64,000 nucleotides of DNA from NCBI RefSeq assembly GCF_016798245.1, contig NZ_JAEUZA010000001.1, forward strand, positions 356,221 to 420,220, read 5' to 3'. The notes under the pieces are model-generated. The model had not been told where the DNA came from and did no database searches. It saw nothing but the letters and a program-made list of their open reading frames with translations. The position numbers and the translations under genes are program-made. The DNA is from Alkalicoccobacillus gibsonii. Lineage in GTDB: Bacteria; Bacillota; Bacilli; Bacillales; Bacillaceae_D. Positions 1-7,913 of this stretch are shown here, piece after piece (position 1 is the stretch's first letter; every line of letters starts with the position of its first letter).

Positions 1-144
1 GCGAACATCATCGCCGGTCTAGGCATTCCTACTGTAAACCTTGCGATCGGGTATGAAAACATTCATACAACAGATGAAAAAATGCCACTTGCAGAATTAG
101 TGAAAGCAGCAGAGGCAATCATAGCCATTACTCAAGAGGTATAG
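1..144 (+). CDS. M20-family peptidase (peptidase T-like), C-terminal end only
   Basis: The frame is open from the window edge and ends at TAG, giving the last 47 residues of a protein. The tail (NIIAGLGIPTVNLAIGYE followed by HTTDEKMP) matches the end of M20/M25/M40 metallopeptidases of the peptidase T-like YqjE group. In that group the Gly-rich turn and the conserved HTT(D/N)E segment close the metal site. A dinB/yqjH-type gene follows, as near B. subtilis yqjE, which supports the call. Start and catalytic residues lie outside the window. Confidence 0.75.
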   Translation, partial: ANIIAGLGIPTVNLAIGYENIHTTDEKMPLAELVKAAEAIIAITQEV

Positions 145-150
145 ATATAC

Positions 151-187
151 AAAAAAGGACATTTGCCCAAAAGCATGTCCTTTTTTT
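151..187. terminator. bidirectional rho-independent terminator
   Basis: A 12-nt arm (AAAAAAGGACAT) pairs with ATGTCCTTTTTT across a short loop. It gives a T run on both strands and sits exactly between two convergent genes. Confidence 0.85.
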
Positions 188-194
188 CATGATA

Positions 195-401
195 TTAATG
201 AAGGAATGTCATAGAGAGATTGTTCGTTTGACCAAATTCTAAACTTTCTAAGATCATTTCTTCAGTATCTCCAATTTGTTCAGATATTTCAGTAATGGTA
301 GGCGTAAATCCTGTCGTTTGTTTGTGCAGGCGGAGATAAGTAAATACCTTTCGTAAAGTGATGTCGTACTCTGATATCGTATGGTTCACTATAAAGGTCA
401 T
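195..401 (-). CDS. small protein resembling sigma-70 region 3
   Basis: This is a 68-residue protein. The segment LRKVFTYLRLHKQTTGFTPTITEISEQIG followed by EEMILESLEFG (quoted in two parts) follows the pattern of sigma-70 region 3 in SigB-type factors: a helix, a T/SPTxxEIAexxG turn, then EExxLEaxE. No region 2 or region 4 is present, so it cannot be a complete sigma factor. The ATG at 401 is preferred over a GTG at 413 because GGGAGGTG lies 9-11 nt upstream of the ATG and overlaps the GTG. The function is unknown; an anti-sigma-like or regulatory decoy role is speculation. Confidence 0.6.
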   Translation of the reverse strand: MTFIVNHTISEYDITLRKVFTYLRLHKQTTGFTPTITEISEQIGDTEEMILESLEFGQTNNLSMTFLH

Positions 402-507
402 GTTCTGCCGCACCTCCCGTATACATAGGGGGAATTTATTAATAACCTAGTATAATACCACCTTATACCATTCGTTATCAAGTTGCAAGCAAACTTTCTT
501 TTAAAAA

Positions 508-527
508 CGAACATTCTTTCGTATAAT
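508..527 (+). promoter_or_regulatory. dinB promoter with LexA-like box
   Basis: A perfect -10 hexamer TATAAT is at 522-527. Directly upstream, CGAACATTCTTTCG (508-521) resembles the Bacillus LexA (DinR) box CGAACRNRYGTTYG with two mismatches. The -35 is poor. The box touches the -10, the usual place for SOS repression. Binding is inferred. Confidence 0.5.
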
Positions 528-551
528 AGAGTGTAGAAGGAGGGGTTTTCC

Positions 552-1790
552 ATGCGTATCTTATTTCATGTCGATATGAATAGCTTCTTTGCTTCGGTTG
601 AACTATCGTTTAGACCGGAATTAAGAGGCAAACCAGTTGCAGTAGCTGGAAGTGTGGAGGATCGTCGGGGCATTATTGTTACTAGTACATATGAAGCACG
701 GGCAAAAGGTGTAAGAACCGCTATGCCTGTTTGGCAGGCAAAGAAAGTGTGTCCTGAGCTTATCTTACTTAAATCAAACTTTGATCGCTATCGTACGGCA
801 TCAAGAAACATGTTTGAAATCTTGCGCTCCTATACATCGTTAGTTGAACCGGTTTCAATTGATGAAGGGTATATGGATGTGACTCAATATCATGGGCAGG
901 TTCATCCTTACGTATTAGCAGAACAAATTCAGGAGCATTTACTCCGAGACATGAATCTCCCTTGTAGTATTGGCATCGCACCAAATAAGTTTCTTGCTAA
1001 AATGGCGAGTGATATGAAAAAACCGAATGGAATTACCATCCTACGAAAAAGAGAATTACCTGAAAAGCTCTGGCCACTCTCGATTCACGAGATGCAAGGA
1101 ATTGGCAAAAAGACAGTTAGTAAGTGGGAAAAGGCAAATATTCTTACCATTGGAGATCTTGCTCAAGCAGATCCTCTTTTTATTGCGGAGAAGTTTGGGT
1201 CTACGGCGCTTAAGCTCCAAAAAAGAGCCCAGGGTCATGATAACCGACCCGTAAATCCAGACTCCATTCACGAATTTAAAAGCATAGGTAACTCTACAAC
1301 TTTACCTAGAGATACATCAAATGAACAAAAGATTGAAACCATCTTAAAACAGCTAGCTGATTCAGTTAGTAGCCGATTAGGGAAAAAGAATGTTGTTGCA
1401 TATGGTATACAACTTACGATTAAATATCACGATTGGAAAATAACAAATAAAAGTGAGAAGGTCTCAGATGCTTTTCATACAACAGATGAAATCTACTTTC
1501 GCGCTAAAGCACTATTTAAGCGGGCCTGGAACAATAAGCCTATTAGACTCCTTGGGATTAGTACATATGATCTTGTTGATAAGCAGGATGCATTTAAACA
1601 ATTAAACTTATTCACCCAAGAAAAAGATCAAAAGGATTATCAAATTCAACAAGCAATGCAAACCATTCAGGATAAATTTGGTCAGCATGCTCTGATTAAA
1701 GGAGCAAACGGGTACGAGGCAAGAAGAAAATGGATTGAACAACGTTCGTTACGGGGGACAAGCCTTGAAAAACCGGATCAACAGGAATAA
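552..1790 (+). CDS. dinB: DNA polymerase IV (Y-family translesion polymerase)
   Basis: This 412-residue protein has the usual length for Bacillus Pol Y1 (YqjH). Catalytic metal ligands are visible in the N-terminal HVDMNSFFASVE motif and in VSIDEGYMDVT (about residues 98-108). The helix-hairpin-helix thumb follows (IHEMQGIGKKTVSKW), then the little-finger domain. QLNLF at residues 350-354 is a beta-clamp-binding motif. The start has a strong GGAGG. It performs lesion bypass at stalled forks and is probably monocistronic. The LexA-like box upstream suggests SOS control, whereas B. subtilis yqjH is reported as constitutive and yqjW as SOS-induced. Confidence 0.93.
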   Translation: MRILFHVDMNSFFASVELSFRPELRGKPVAVAGSVEDRRGIIVTSTYEARAKGVRTAMPVWQAKKVCPELILLKSNFDRYRTASRNMFEILRSYTSLVEPVSIDEGYMDVTQYHGQVHPYVLAEQIQEHLLRDMNLPCSIGIAPNKFLAKMASDMKKPNGITILRKRELPEKLWPLSIHEMQGIGKKTVSKWEKANILTIGDLAQADPLFIAEKFGSTALKLQKRAQGHDNRPVNPDSIHEFKSIGNSTTLPRDTSNEQKIETILKQLADSVSSRLGKKNVVAYGIQLTIKYHDWKITNKSEKVSDAFHTTDEIYFRAKALFKRAWNNKPIRLLGISTYDLVDKQDAFKQLNLFTQEKDQKDYQIQQAMQTIQDKFGQHALIKGANGYEARRKWIEQRSLRGTSLEKPDQQE

Positions 1791-1806
1791 GTGTAGGCAT
1801 ACTCTA

Positions 1807-1834
1807 TTAATTAGAAGAGTTAAATGACCGATAT
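1807..1834 (+). promoter_or_regulatory. SigD-type flagellar promoter
   Basis: TTAA at 1807-1810 is followed, 16 nt later, by ACCGATAT at 1827-1834. This is 7 of 8 bases of the SigD -10 GCCGATAT. It lies upstream of the FliK-like gene. Confidence 0.55.
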
Positions 1835-1869
1835 GTTAAGTAACAGATTGTAGGGCGGGAGTGTATGAT

Positions 1870-4194
1870 ATGCAGGTGAATCCTCTAACTAGTAGGAATG
1901 TAGTTCCCACTGAGAAATCGTTAAAGCAGGGAGAAGTGTTGCGTGGTACTTCGATTCAACCGATCTCTGAAACAGAAGCAACGATAAACGTACGTGGAAA
2001 AGAATTAACGGTTAAGGTAGACGGTAAGATGCCTACGTCAAATTCAGCCACTTTCATAGTGACTTCAGTAGATGAGGATGGGATCCGTGTTCAAGAATGG
2101 AATTCGAAGGAAGCATCTCAATCACCAAAGCTTAGTACAGGGTCTCAGTCTTTTATTGATGCTAACGAGTCTCCATCAAATGAGACTATCCTTAAATCGA
2201 GGAGCTCTCTTATGGAGGCAGCAATGAAGTCAGGGGTCAATCGACCGACTGGTTTATTACTAGATGCCATGACACTCGTTCAAGCTAGTGGAAGACCTCT
2301 TTCAGAAGAGACAATTCGTGAGCTAGCAAATTTCTTGAAATCATCATCTGATCAGCCAAAACTTCAAACAGTTGAAGCGTTACTTTCTAAAGATCTGCCC
2401 ATTCGCGAATCTCATTTGCAAGCCATACACGAGACCAGGACAGGAAAACCATTAAACGACATCGTCAAAGGTCTTGAACAACAGCTTCAACCAAAAGATC
2501 AGAATATAACAAGTTTAAAAGATAGGATTCTTCAACAATTACTTCAATTAACATCGGGAAAACAGTTATCAAATGTTCAACAGGCTTTAGTAACAGAGTT
2601 TAAGTCTCAACTCAGTCAAGCGATCTCAGTAGACAAGATTGATCAGGTCTCCAGGCTAATTTCTAAAACAATTCAAACAGATCAGGACTTTCAAGGGAAG
2701 CTTGAACAACCCAAGTCGGTTGAACCTATTGATACGTTCAAAACTCCAGAAGTACCTAAAGTTGTTTTACAACAAAAAGATCAATTAAACCAATTAGCCC
2801 AAACAATAGAATTGGAAGAAAATCCTCATAAAGCAATTGAATCGATCCAGTCAGTCTTGCAAAAACAACTGATTTTGGAAAGTGACCAAATACGTAGACT
2901 TAGTGATCAGCTTGAGGTTGCGAGCACACGTTTAAATGCAGGAAGGGAGCTGGCCGCAAGAACCGTTCTTTCAACAGCTATAGAAGCGGAGTTATCGATC
3001 CTTCCGACTCAACTCAATCAGTTTCAACCTGAAGAAAGAAACGACCGGTTCATGCTAAGTGAGCAAGTTCAGCCGATACATAGCAAACAGATTGCTGTCA
3101 CAACTGTTACTGATAAAATGGCTCAATTGACGAACGAATTTAAGGATTTTCAAAGCGAGACAGTCAGAACGCTTAGACAAATCCAAGTTGACTTAACGAC
3201 GCCCAATCGAACAGACACGCATGCATCCAAAAATCAACTAGACTCGATTATACGTAAATTAGATCATTCCATATTGCGCGGCGAAGCGATGCAATTTGCT
3301 GACATGAAAACAGAAAAGCAATTAATGCTGTCTAGTAGCAAGTTAGCTGAAGCAAGGCAGCATCTTTCTGCTGGAAGAAGTCAACAAGCGGCAGACATTG
3401 TTGCACAGGTTCAAAAGCAGGTAGAAAGCATTACATACAAGCCATCTGAGACTAAGGTAGTGGCTGAGAGCGCTCTACAGCAATTAAATCAAGATCATAA
3501 AAAATCTCAAACCACTCCGCTTTTCCAAATGGAAGAAGCAGCTGCTAAAGCGAAGGCGGGTACGGCAAGAGGCACTTTTGAAGCTATAAAACAATTAGGT
3601 CTTAATCAAGAGGCAGATTTCGCACAGAAATTTAGCCAAAGAGAATCTCAAAAGGATGTACCACTTGAACGAAACTTAAAGCAGTCTCTGATGCAATTAG
3701 TGAGAAGTCAGGATGATGGTGGGAAAACAACACAGTTGGCAAGCCAGGCTCTTCAACATGTAACAGGTCAACAGCTTTTAAGTAAACAGGATGCTCAACC
3801 ACTTCAAAGCTTGTTCTTTCAGCTTCCATTAGTTCTTGAGCAAAAAGTAGAACAGCTTCAATGCTACATTCAATCTAAAAAAGAAGGCGAACAAGTAGAC
3901 TGGCAGAATTGTAGTTTATATTTCCTAATGGAAACACCAAAGCTCGGGGAAATTGGCATCTCAATTAAAGCAGTTCAAAGACAGCTATCTGTCACCCTAA
4001 CGAACGACCAGAAAGATTTCAGATTAAAGATGGAGCCACTTGTGGAAAAAGCCATAGCCAAAGTAGAGGAAGTTGGTTATTCCATTTCTTCCATTTCATT
4101 CTCGCCTTTTTCAAAGAATCAAAACCCGGAATCCATTCAGTCACCTAAAAACCAAGTCTATTCCAGTGATAAAGGATTTGATCTTAAAATATGA
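1870..4194 (+). CDS. FliK-like (YlqG-type) flagellar hook-length control-like protein
   Basis: This is a long (774 residues), Gln/Ser/Thr-rich, largely alpha-helical or disordered protein with no signal peptide or membrane segment. The last 110 residues (LYFLMETPKLGEIGISIKAV, then LSVTL, then FRLKMEPL) match the pattern of the FliK C-terminal domain, which in true FliK signals the export gate to switch substrate. The next gene overlaps by 4 nt and encodes an FlhB C-domain homologue, so a FliK-FlhB-type pair is likely, as in the B. subtilis ylqG-ylqH pair. The ATG at 1870 is chosen because GGGAG lies 8 nt upstream; a GTG at 1861 has its SD too close. The Q-rich body is poorly conserved. Confidence 0.7.
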   Translation: MQVNPLTSRNVVPTEKSLKQGEVLRGTSIQPISETEATINVRGKELTVKVDGKMPTSNSATFIVTSVDEDGIRVQEWNSKEASQSPKLSTGSQSFIDANESPSNETILKSRSSLMEAAMKSGVNRPTGLLLDAMTLVQASGRPLSEETIRELANFLKSSSDQPKLQTVEALLSKDLPIRESHLQAIHETRTGKPLNDIVKGLEQQLQPKDQNITSLKDRILQQLLQLTSGKQLSNVQQALVTEFKSQLSQAISVDKIDQVSRLISKTIQTDQDFQGKLEQPKSVEPIDTFKTPEVPKVVLQQKDQLNQLAQTIELEENPHKAIESIQSVLQKQLILESDQIRRLSDQLEVASTRLNAGRELAARTVLSTAIEAELSILPTQLNQFQPEERNDRFMLSEQVQPIHSKQIAVTTVTDKMAQLTNEFKDFQSETVRTLRQIQVDLTTPNRTDTHASKNQLDSIIRKLDHSILRGEAMQFADMKTEKQLMLSSSKLAEARQHLSAGRSQQAADIVAQVQKQVESITYKPSETKVVAESALQQLNQDHKKSQTTPLFQMEEAAAKAKAGTARGTFEAIKQLGLNQEADFAQKFSQRESQKDVPLERNLKQSLMQLVRSQDDGGKTTQLASQALQHVTGQQLLSKQDAQPLQSLFFQLPLVLEQKVEQLQCYIQSKKEGEQVDWQNCSLYFLMETPKLGEIGISIKAVQRQLSVTLTNDQKDFRLKMEPLVEKAIAKVEEVGYSISSISFSPFSKNQNPESIQSPKNQVYSSDKGFDLKI

Positions 4195-4487
4195 ACCAAT
4201 TTCAATACGTCAATCTTAAACAGAAAAAACAAGCAAGCGGTCCATCTGCTGCCGTAATCCGTTACGAGGATGAAGGGTCTGCACCAAAGGTTGTAGCACA
4301 AGGAAGAGGAAGAGTCGCCAAGCAAATGATGGAGCTTGCTAAGGAACATAACGTCCATTTACAAGAAGATTCTTCCCTGCTTTCGAGCTTATTAGATATG
4401 GATCTAGGAGATAACATCCCACCACAATTATATTCAGTCATGGCAGAGATCTTATTATTAATCGAAGAGATGGAAGAAAGCTATTAA
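4191..4487 (+). CDS. FlhB C-terminal-domain-like export switch protein (YlqH type)
   Basis: This 98-residue stand-alone version of the cytoplasmic domain of FlhB/YscU shows AAVIRYEDEGSAPKVVAQGRG (first 20 residues are diagnostic) and a C-terminal IPPQLYSVMAEILLLI helix. The membrane half of FlhB is absent. The self-cleaving NPTH motif of true FlhB is replaced by SGPS, so autocleavage is not expected. The ATGA overlap with the FliK-like gene implies translational coupling. It may modulate substrate-specificity switching; that role is inferred from the family. Confidence 0.8.
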   Translation: MNQFQYVNLKQKKQASGPSAAVIRYEDEGSAPKVVAQGRGRVAKQMMELAKEHNVHLQEDSSLLSSLLDMDLGDNIPPQLYSVMAEILLLIEEMEESY

Positions 4488-4510
4488 GATTAAACAAAGG
4501 ATGCCGATAT
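4484..4510 (+). promoter_or_regulatory. SigD promoter for fliS-flagellin
   Basis: A perfect SigD -10 element GCCGATAT lies at 4503-4510, with TTAA at 4484-4487 15 nt upstream. fliS starts 27 nt downstream of the -10. Confidence 0.75.
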
Positions 4511-4536
4511 AATAGATGAGATAAAGGAGTGATCTT

Positions 4537-4956
4537 GTGCCATTAATTTCTCAAGAGACCTTGCACAAAAAGACGTCTCAAGAACTCACACTGCTTCTAT
4601 ATGAAGCAGCACTTAATAATCTTGAATCGGCAGAGAATCATATTGAACATGATCGATTTGAACAAGCAAATAAGCACTTACAAAAAACAAACGATATACT
4701 TGAACGTCTTGGCGTTGGTATTAATTACGAGGCGGGCATCCTAGCTGATCAGCTAGAACAATTATATAACTATCTAGCAGATGAAGTGGTTACAGCTAAC
4801 CTATTAAAAGACAGAGTACGCATCCAACATGTACATGAAATCATATTGTCCTTATTTAGTGCGATGATTGAAGCAGTTAAGGATAAACGTGTCGCGAACG
4901 ACCGTGTGAATTATAAGCAAACGAACGCATATGAAAAAATGGCTTCATACGAATAA
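4537..4956 (+). CDS. fliS: flagellin export chaperone FliS
   Basis: This 139-residue, all-helical protein has the FliS features: a tyrosine-containing segment near the N-terminus (LTLLLYEAALNNLESA), a four-helix bundle, and the AGILADQLEQLYNYLADEVV helix. It binds the disordered C-terminus of flagellin in the cytoplasm and delivers it to the flagellar type III export gate. The flagellin gene begins 18 nt downstream, an obvious chaperone-client operon. It starts at GTG with AAAGGAGTG upstream. A fliD gene, the usual neighbour, is absent here. Confidence 0.88.
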   Translation: MPLISQETLHKKTSQELTLLLYEAALNNLESAENHIEHDRFEQANKHLQKTNDILERLGVGINYEAGILADQLEQLYNYLADEVVTANLLKDRVRIQHVHEIILSLFSAMIEAVKDKRVANDRVNYKQTNAYEKMASYE

Positions 4957-4974
4957 GAAGAGGGAGCGAAACTC

Positions 4975-5811
4975 GTGAAAATTAACAATAATATTCAAGC
5001 TTTAAATGCATACCGAAACCTAAGTCAAAACCAAATTCATACATCAAAAAACCTTGAAAAGCTATCATCAGGCTTGCGTATTAACCGTGCCGCAGATGAC
5101 GCAGCAGGTCTTGCCATTTCCGAAAAAATGCGCTCACAAATCCGTGGTCTTGATATGGCAGAACGCAATGCACTAGACGGCGTATCACTCATGCAAACAG
5201 CAGAAGGGGCTATGCAGGAAGTACATTCCATGCTTCAACGAATGAGAGAGCTTGCTGTGCAGGCAGCGAACGATACGAATGATGAGTTTGATCGAGAGCA
5301 GATTCAGGCAGAGATAGTTGAATTAAGGACAGAAATAACATCTATCTCTGAAAAAACAGAATTTAACTCTAAAACTTTATTAGATGGTACTTTACAGAAT
5401 ATAAAGTTTCAGATTGGGCCAAACGCTGATCAATCTGTAGAATTTTCAATTCCTGAAATAAATTCAACAACTCTTGGTATAAATGATATAAGTGTTATAG
5501 CTAGTACTGAGCCGCCTTTGAGTGGAAATGCCGCAGCAGAAAAGGCTATTGAGGCATTAGACAAGGCAATTGAAACCGTCTCTAAGAACCGCTCCACTCT
5601 CGGAGCCATCCAAAACCGCCTTGAGCACACAATCAACAACCTTCAAGTGACTAAAGAGAACTTAACATCGTCAGAGTCGCGAATCCGTGATGCTGATATG
5701 GCGCTTGAAATGACGGAGTTCACGCGTAACAACATCTTAAATCAATCAGCAACAGCGATGCTGGCACAAGCAAATCAGCTTCCACAAGGTGTCCTGCAGC
5801 TGTTACAATAA
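4975..5811 (+). CDS. hag: flagellin
   Basis: This 278-residue flagellin has conserved D0/D1 ends. The N-terminus MKINNNIQALNAYRNLSQNQ is followed by the LSSGLRINRAADDAAGLAISEKMRSQIRG segment (in two blocks). The C-terminus is RIRDADMALEMTEFTRNNIL to QANQLPQGVLQLLQ. The middle (about residues 110-195) is short and lacks large D2/D3 domains. Codon use changes in that middle part: AT-rich codons such as ATA, AGG and GTA, against the GC-richer ends, suggesting recombination of the surface domain. It starts at GTG after GAGGGAGCG. It probably forms the filament, or a second filament type. Confidence 0.93.
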   Translation: MKINNNIQALNAYRNLSQNQIHTSKNLEKLSSGLRINRAADDAAGLAISEKMRSQIRGLDMAERNALDGVSLMQTAEGAMQEVHSMLQRMRELAVQAANDTNDEFDREQIQAEIVELRTEITSISEKTEFNSKTLLDGTLQNIKFQIGPNADQSVEFSIPEINSTTLGINDISVIASTEPPLSGNAAAEKAIEALDKAIETVSKNRSTLGAIQNRLEHTINNLQVTKENLTSSESRIRDADMALEMTEFTRNNILNQSATAMLAQANQLPQGVLQLLQ

Positions 5812-5817
5812 TGAGTA

Positions 5818-5848
5818 GACGAGAAGGCATGGTCCTTTTCGTCTTTTT
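5818..5848 (+). terminator. terminator after flagellin
   Basis: GACGAGAAGG pairs with CCTTTTCGTC (one G-T pair) around a 6-nt loop and is followed by TTTTT. Confidence 0.85.
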
Positions 5849-5883
5849 CAAAGTGAAAATGATCATAGAAAGGCGTGAACCAG

Positions 5884-6321
5884 ATGGACGTAGAGCGGAT
5901 TATGAGGACCGGAGTCCATAAAGTGGATCGGAAAAAGGCTGAAGTTCAACCCTCTACCACGTTTTCAGAAGTGATGAACAAACAGCGTACAGATAAAGCG
6001 ATCGAGCAGTTAACGAAGCTTATGCATAAAGTAGAGGACCAAGGCAAGGTACTTGCTGAGACAAGAACAATTGACGAGCTTCATACGTATAAAAAGCTTG
6101 TAAAAGAATTCATGGATGACGCGGTAAAGCATGGGTTAAGCTTAGAAGAACGCCGTGGTTTTAATAGGCGTGGTCGCACGAAAATTTACAAGCTTGTTGA
6201 AGAGGTTGATCGTAAGTTAATCGACCTTACAAACGATGTATTGGATAAACAAAAAACGAGCCTAGATATTTTAAGCAAAGTAGGGGAGATCAAGGGTCTT
6301 TTAGTGAATATCTATGCTTAA
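5884..6321 (+). CDS. yaaR: YaaR-family protein (DUF327)
   Basis: This 145-residue soluble protein carries the YaaR signature region: ELHTYKKLVKEFMDDAVKHG, then LEERRGFNRRGRTKIYKLV and EVDRKLIDLTNDVLDKQ. The biochemical function of the family is not established. The ATG at 5884 is used because AAAGG lies about 10 nt upstream; the GTG at 5875 would have its SD touching the start. It lies just after the flagellin terminator in the same direction. Confidence 0.85.
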   Translation: MDVERIMRTGVHKVDRKKAEVQPSTTFSEVMNKQRTDKAIEQLTKLMHKVEDQGKVLAETRTIDELHTYKKLVKEFMDDAVKHGLSLEERRGFNRRGRTKIYKLVEEVDRKLIDLTNDVLDKQKTSLDILSKVGEIKGLLVNIYA

Positions 6322-6424
6322 TATGATCGCCTTTAGGCGTTAACGTGTGCGTCTTTTTGTTTATTTATTTGAATTCGTGATATACTTCGAAAAAAGGTCA
6401 GACAAGATAAAAGGGGCAAAGACT

Positions 6425-6877
6425 ATGGATAGACTCATCTATACCTACAAAACAACAATCGATGCACCCATGAAACAGGTTTGGGACTTTTTTCAAGATC
6501 CACGTAATCTCGCGAAAATTCAACGATTTCCAAAGGTTCGAATTAAAGAAGCTGAATCGGAGTCGGTTGAGGGCAGCGAAATTAAAATGAAGATAGGCCT
6601 TTGGGGTATTGGGGTAAACTGGAGAGCCACAATTGAGACTGTGAAAAAGCCATATTATTTCGTAGATATCGCGGAGAAACCACCATTTCCATTTACGTAT
6701 TGGCGTCATACTCACCGTTTTACTCGTGAGGACGGAAAAAGCGTTATGACGGACGAGCTTGAATTTGCTGCAAATGTGCCGAGCACTGTGTCCCATAAAA
6801 TCCTTACGTACATGTTCAAAACAAGAGAAAAACAAATACAACAAGCTTTCCACCAATCAAAGAAAGATGATCGCTAA
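6425..6877 (+). CDS. SRPBCC (START/Bet v1-like) domain protein
   Basis: This 150-residue protein has the SRPBCC opening (TYKTTIDAPMKQVWDFFQDP) and the alternating strands and C-terminal long helix of a hydrophobic ligand-binding helix-grip fold. The start ATG follows AAAAGGGGC. An upstream in-frame ATG at 6347 has no ribosome site. The ligand is unknown. It ends in a terminator shared with the convergent cbpB. Confidence 0.75.
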   Translation: MDRLIYTYKTTIDAPMKQVWDFFQDPRNLAKIQRFPKVRIKEAESESVEGSEIKMKIGLWGIGVNWRATIETVKKPYYFVDIAEKPPFPFTYWRHTHRFTREDGKSVMTDELEFAANVPSTVSHKILTYMFKTREKQIQQAFHQSKKDDR

Positions 6878-6897
6878 TATGCGCTCATCTTTTTTTT
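6863..6897. terminator. bidirectional terminator between convergent genes
   Basis: AAAGATGA-TCGC pairs with GCGC-TCATCTTT and is followed by a T run. It overlaps the stop of the SRPBCC gene. Confidence 0.8.
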
Positions 6898-6898
6898 G

Positions 6899-7345
6899 TT
6901 ACATATGCAGGTATTTACTGACTAAGGCAAGAATGGAACGCCTTGTTAAAATACTAACAAACAGGCCATTTTCATCAACCACACACATAAATGGATGATT
7001 AATAGAAAGGGTTAGCGCACGTGCAAATGTAGCATCTTGCTGAATAGTTGGTACATCTGTTTCCATGACATCAGCTACAATCTTGTTTTGAAGTTTGTCG
7101 ACTTCAATAAATTCTAGACCAAGCAGTGAATCCAAAATGATTGATTTACTAATCAATCCATGAAGTTTATCCTTCGTATCTAAAACAGGTATCGCAGTAT
7201 ATCCTGATTTCACTAATACAAGTAATGCGTGTTCAAGCGGATTATTTAACTGAACATGAGCGACCTTTTCAGCGGGAATAAGTAATTCTTCAATCTCTTT
7301 ATCCATGAGTTGTTGGTTTTTTAAGATATCGAACAAGGAAATCAC
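6899..7345 (-). CDS. cbpB: cyclic-di-AMP-binding CBS protein CbpB (DarB/YkuL)
   Basis: This 148-residue protein has two CBS domains. The stretch KVAHVQLNNPLEHALLVLVK followed by SGYTAIPVLD closely matches B. subtilis CbpB/DarB, which binds c-di-AMP and, in its apo form, interacts with Rel and pyruvate carboxylase. The GTG at 7345 (MISLFDILKNQQ) reproduces the N-terminus and 147-aa length of that homologue; the longer frame up to 7417 has no ribosome site. The assignment is by remembered similarity and is strong. Confidence 0.88.
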   Translation of the reverse strand: MISLFDILKNQQLMDKEIEELLIPAEKVAHVQLNNPLEHALLVLVKSGYTAIPVLDTKDKLHGLISKSIILDSLLGLEFIEVDKLQNKIVADVMETDVPTIQQDATFARALTLSINHPFMCVVDENGLFVSILTRRSILALVSKYLHM

Positions 7346-7433
7346 TTCTTTTTTAATTATTTTTGAGGTGCGGTTTACTTTTTGGGGATCGGTGAGGTTT
7401 GAGGCTAAGCGCATCATACCAGTTGTTTCTCTT

Positions 7434-7463
7434 ATCGTACTAAGAGATTTAGCTTTTTGTCAA
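7434..7463 (-). promoter_or_regulatory. promoter of cbpB
   Basis: On the minus strand, a perfect -35 TTGACA (7463-7458) is spaced 18 nt from TACGAT (7439-7434). Confidence 0.6.
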
Positions 7464-7547
7464 GAAAACTAAAACGCTTCCAATTAAGACCAGTCGGCTG
7501 AATAAATCACTTGAGCAACGGTCATCCTTATGGATGGAGGTGCTTTG

Positions 7548-7793
7548 ATGCATACAAAACAGACCGTTAAATATATTTGTGAGATCTTTCCTTCAGGGAA
7601 TTCATATTATTATAAACAAGAAATCATTACGCATGAATGTTGGGATAATCTCGAGTCCCTTGCTTGGTCGACTCCAAGGCCCATTTCAAAAAAGACATTT
7701 GAAAAACGTCTAAAAGAAAAATATCGTACGGAATATATCCAAAAACAATCAGCTGAAATCCTAGATTTTAACAAGTTTCGGGTGAATCTTTAA
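7548..7793 (+). CDS. hypothetical protein, 81 residues
   Basis: I do not recognise the family. It is a basic, soluble protein rich in aromatic residues near the N-terminus (ICEIFPSGNSYYYKQEI). The ATG at 7548 is preceded by GGAGGTG at ideal spacing, so it is very likely translated. No membrane segment or signal peptide is present. Confidence 0.65.
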   Translation: MHTKQTVKYICEIFPSGNSYYYKQEIITHECWDNLESLAWSTPRPISKKTFEKRLKEKYRTEYIQKQSAEILDFNKFRVNL

Positions 7794-7814
7794 ACTGATT
7801 TTTTTGAAAGTTCA

Positions 7815-7843
7815 TTGACAGCACTATTCTTAATCGATAGAAT
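7815..7843 (+). promoter_or_regulatory. SigA promoter of the yezD-cysH-sat-cysC operon
   Basis: TTGACA (7815-7820) and TAGAAT (7838-7843) are separated by exactly 17 nt. Downstream, TAAAAC and GGAATT (7857-7891 region) recall fragments of a CymR site, but the spacing is off, so that part is weak. Confidence 0.8.
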
Positions 7844-7913
7844 ACTATTAAACTAATAAAACATATGAAATTACAAGGAATTATGTTTGGCTATTTGAAA
7901 AAGGAGGCCACAT

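Noticed and set aside
6398-6856. 152-residue minus-strand frame opposite the SRPBCC gene
   Set aside because: Shadow frame: no ribosome site, odd composition, fully inside a well-supported gene.
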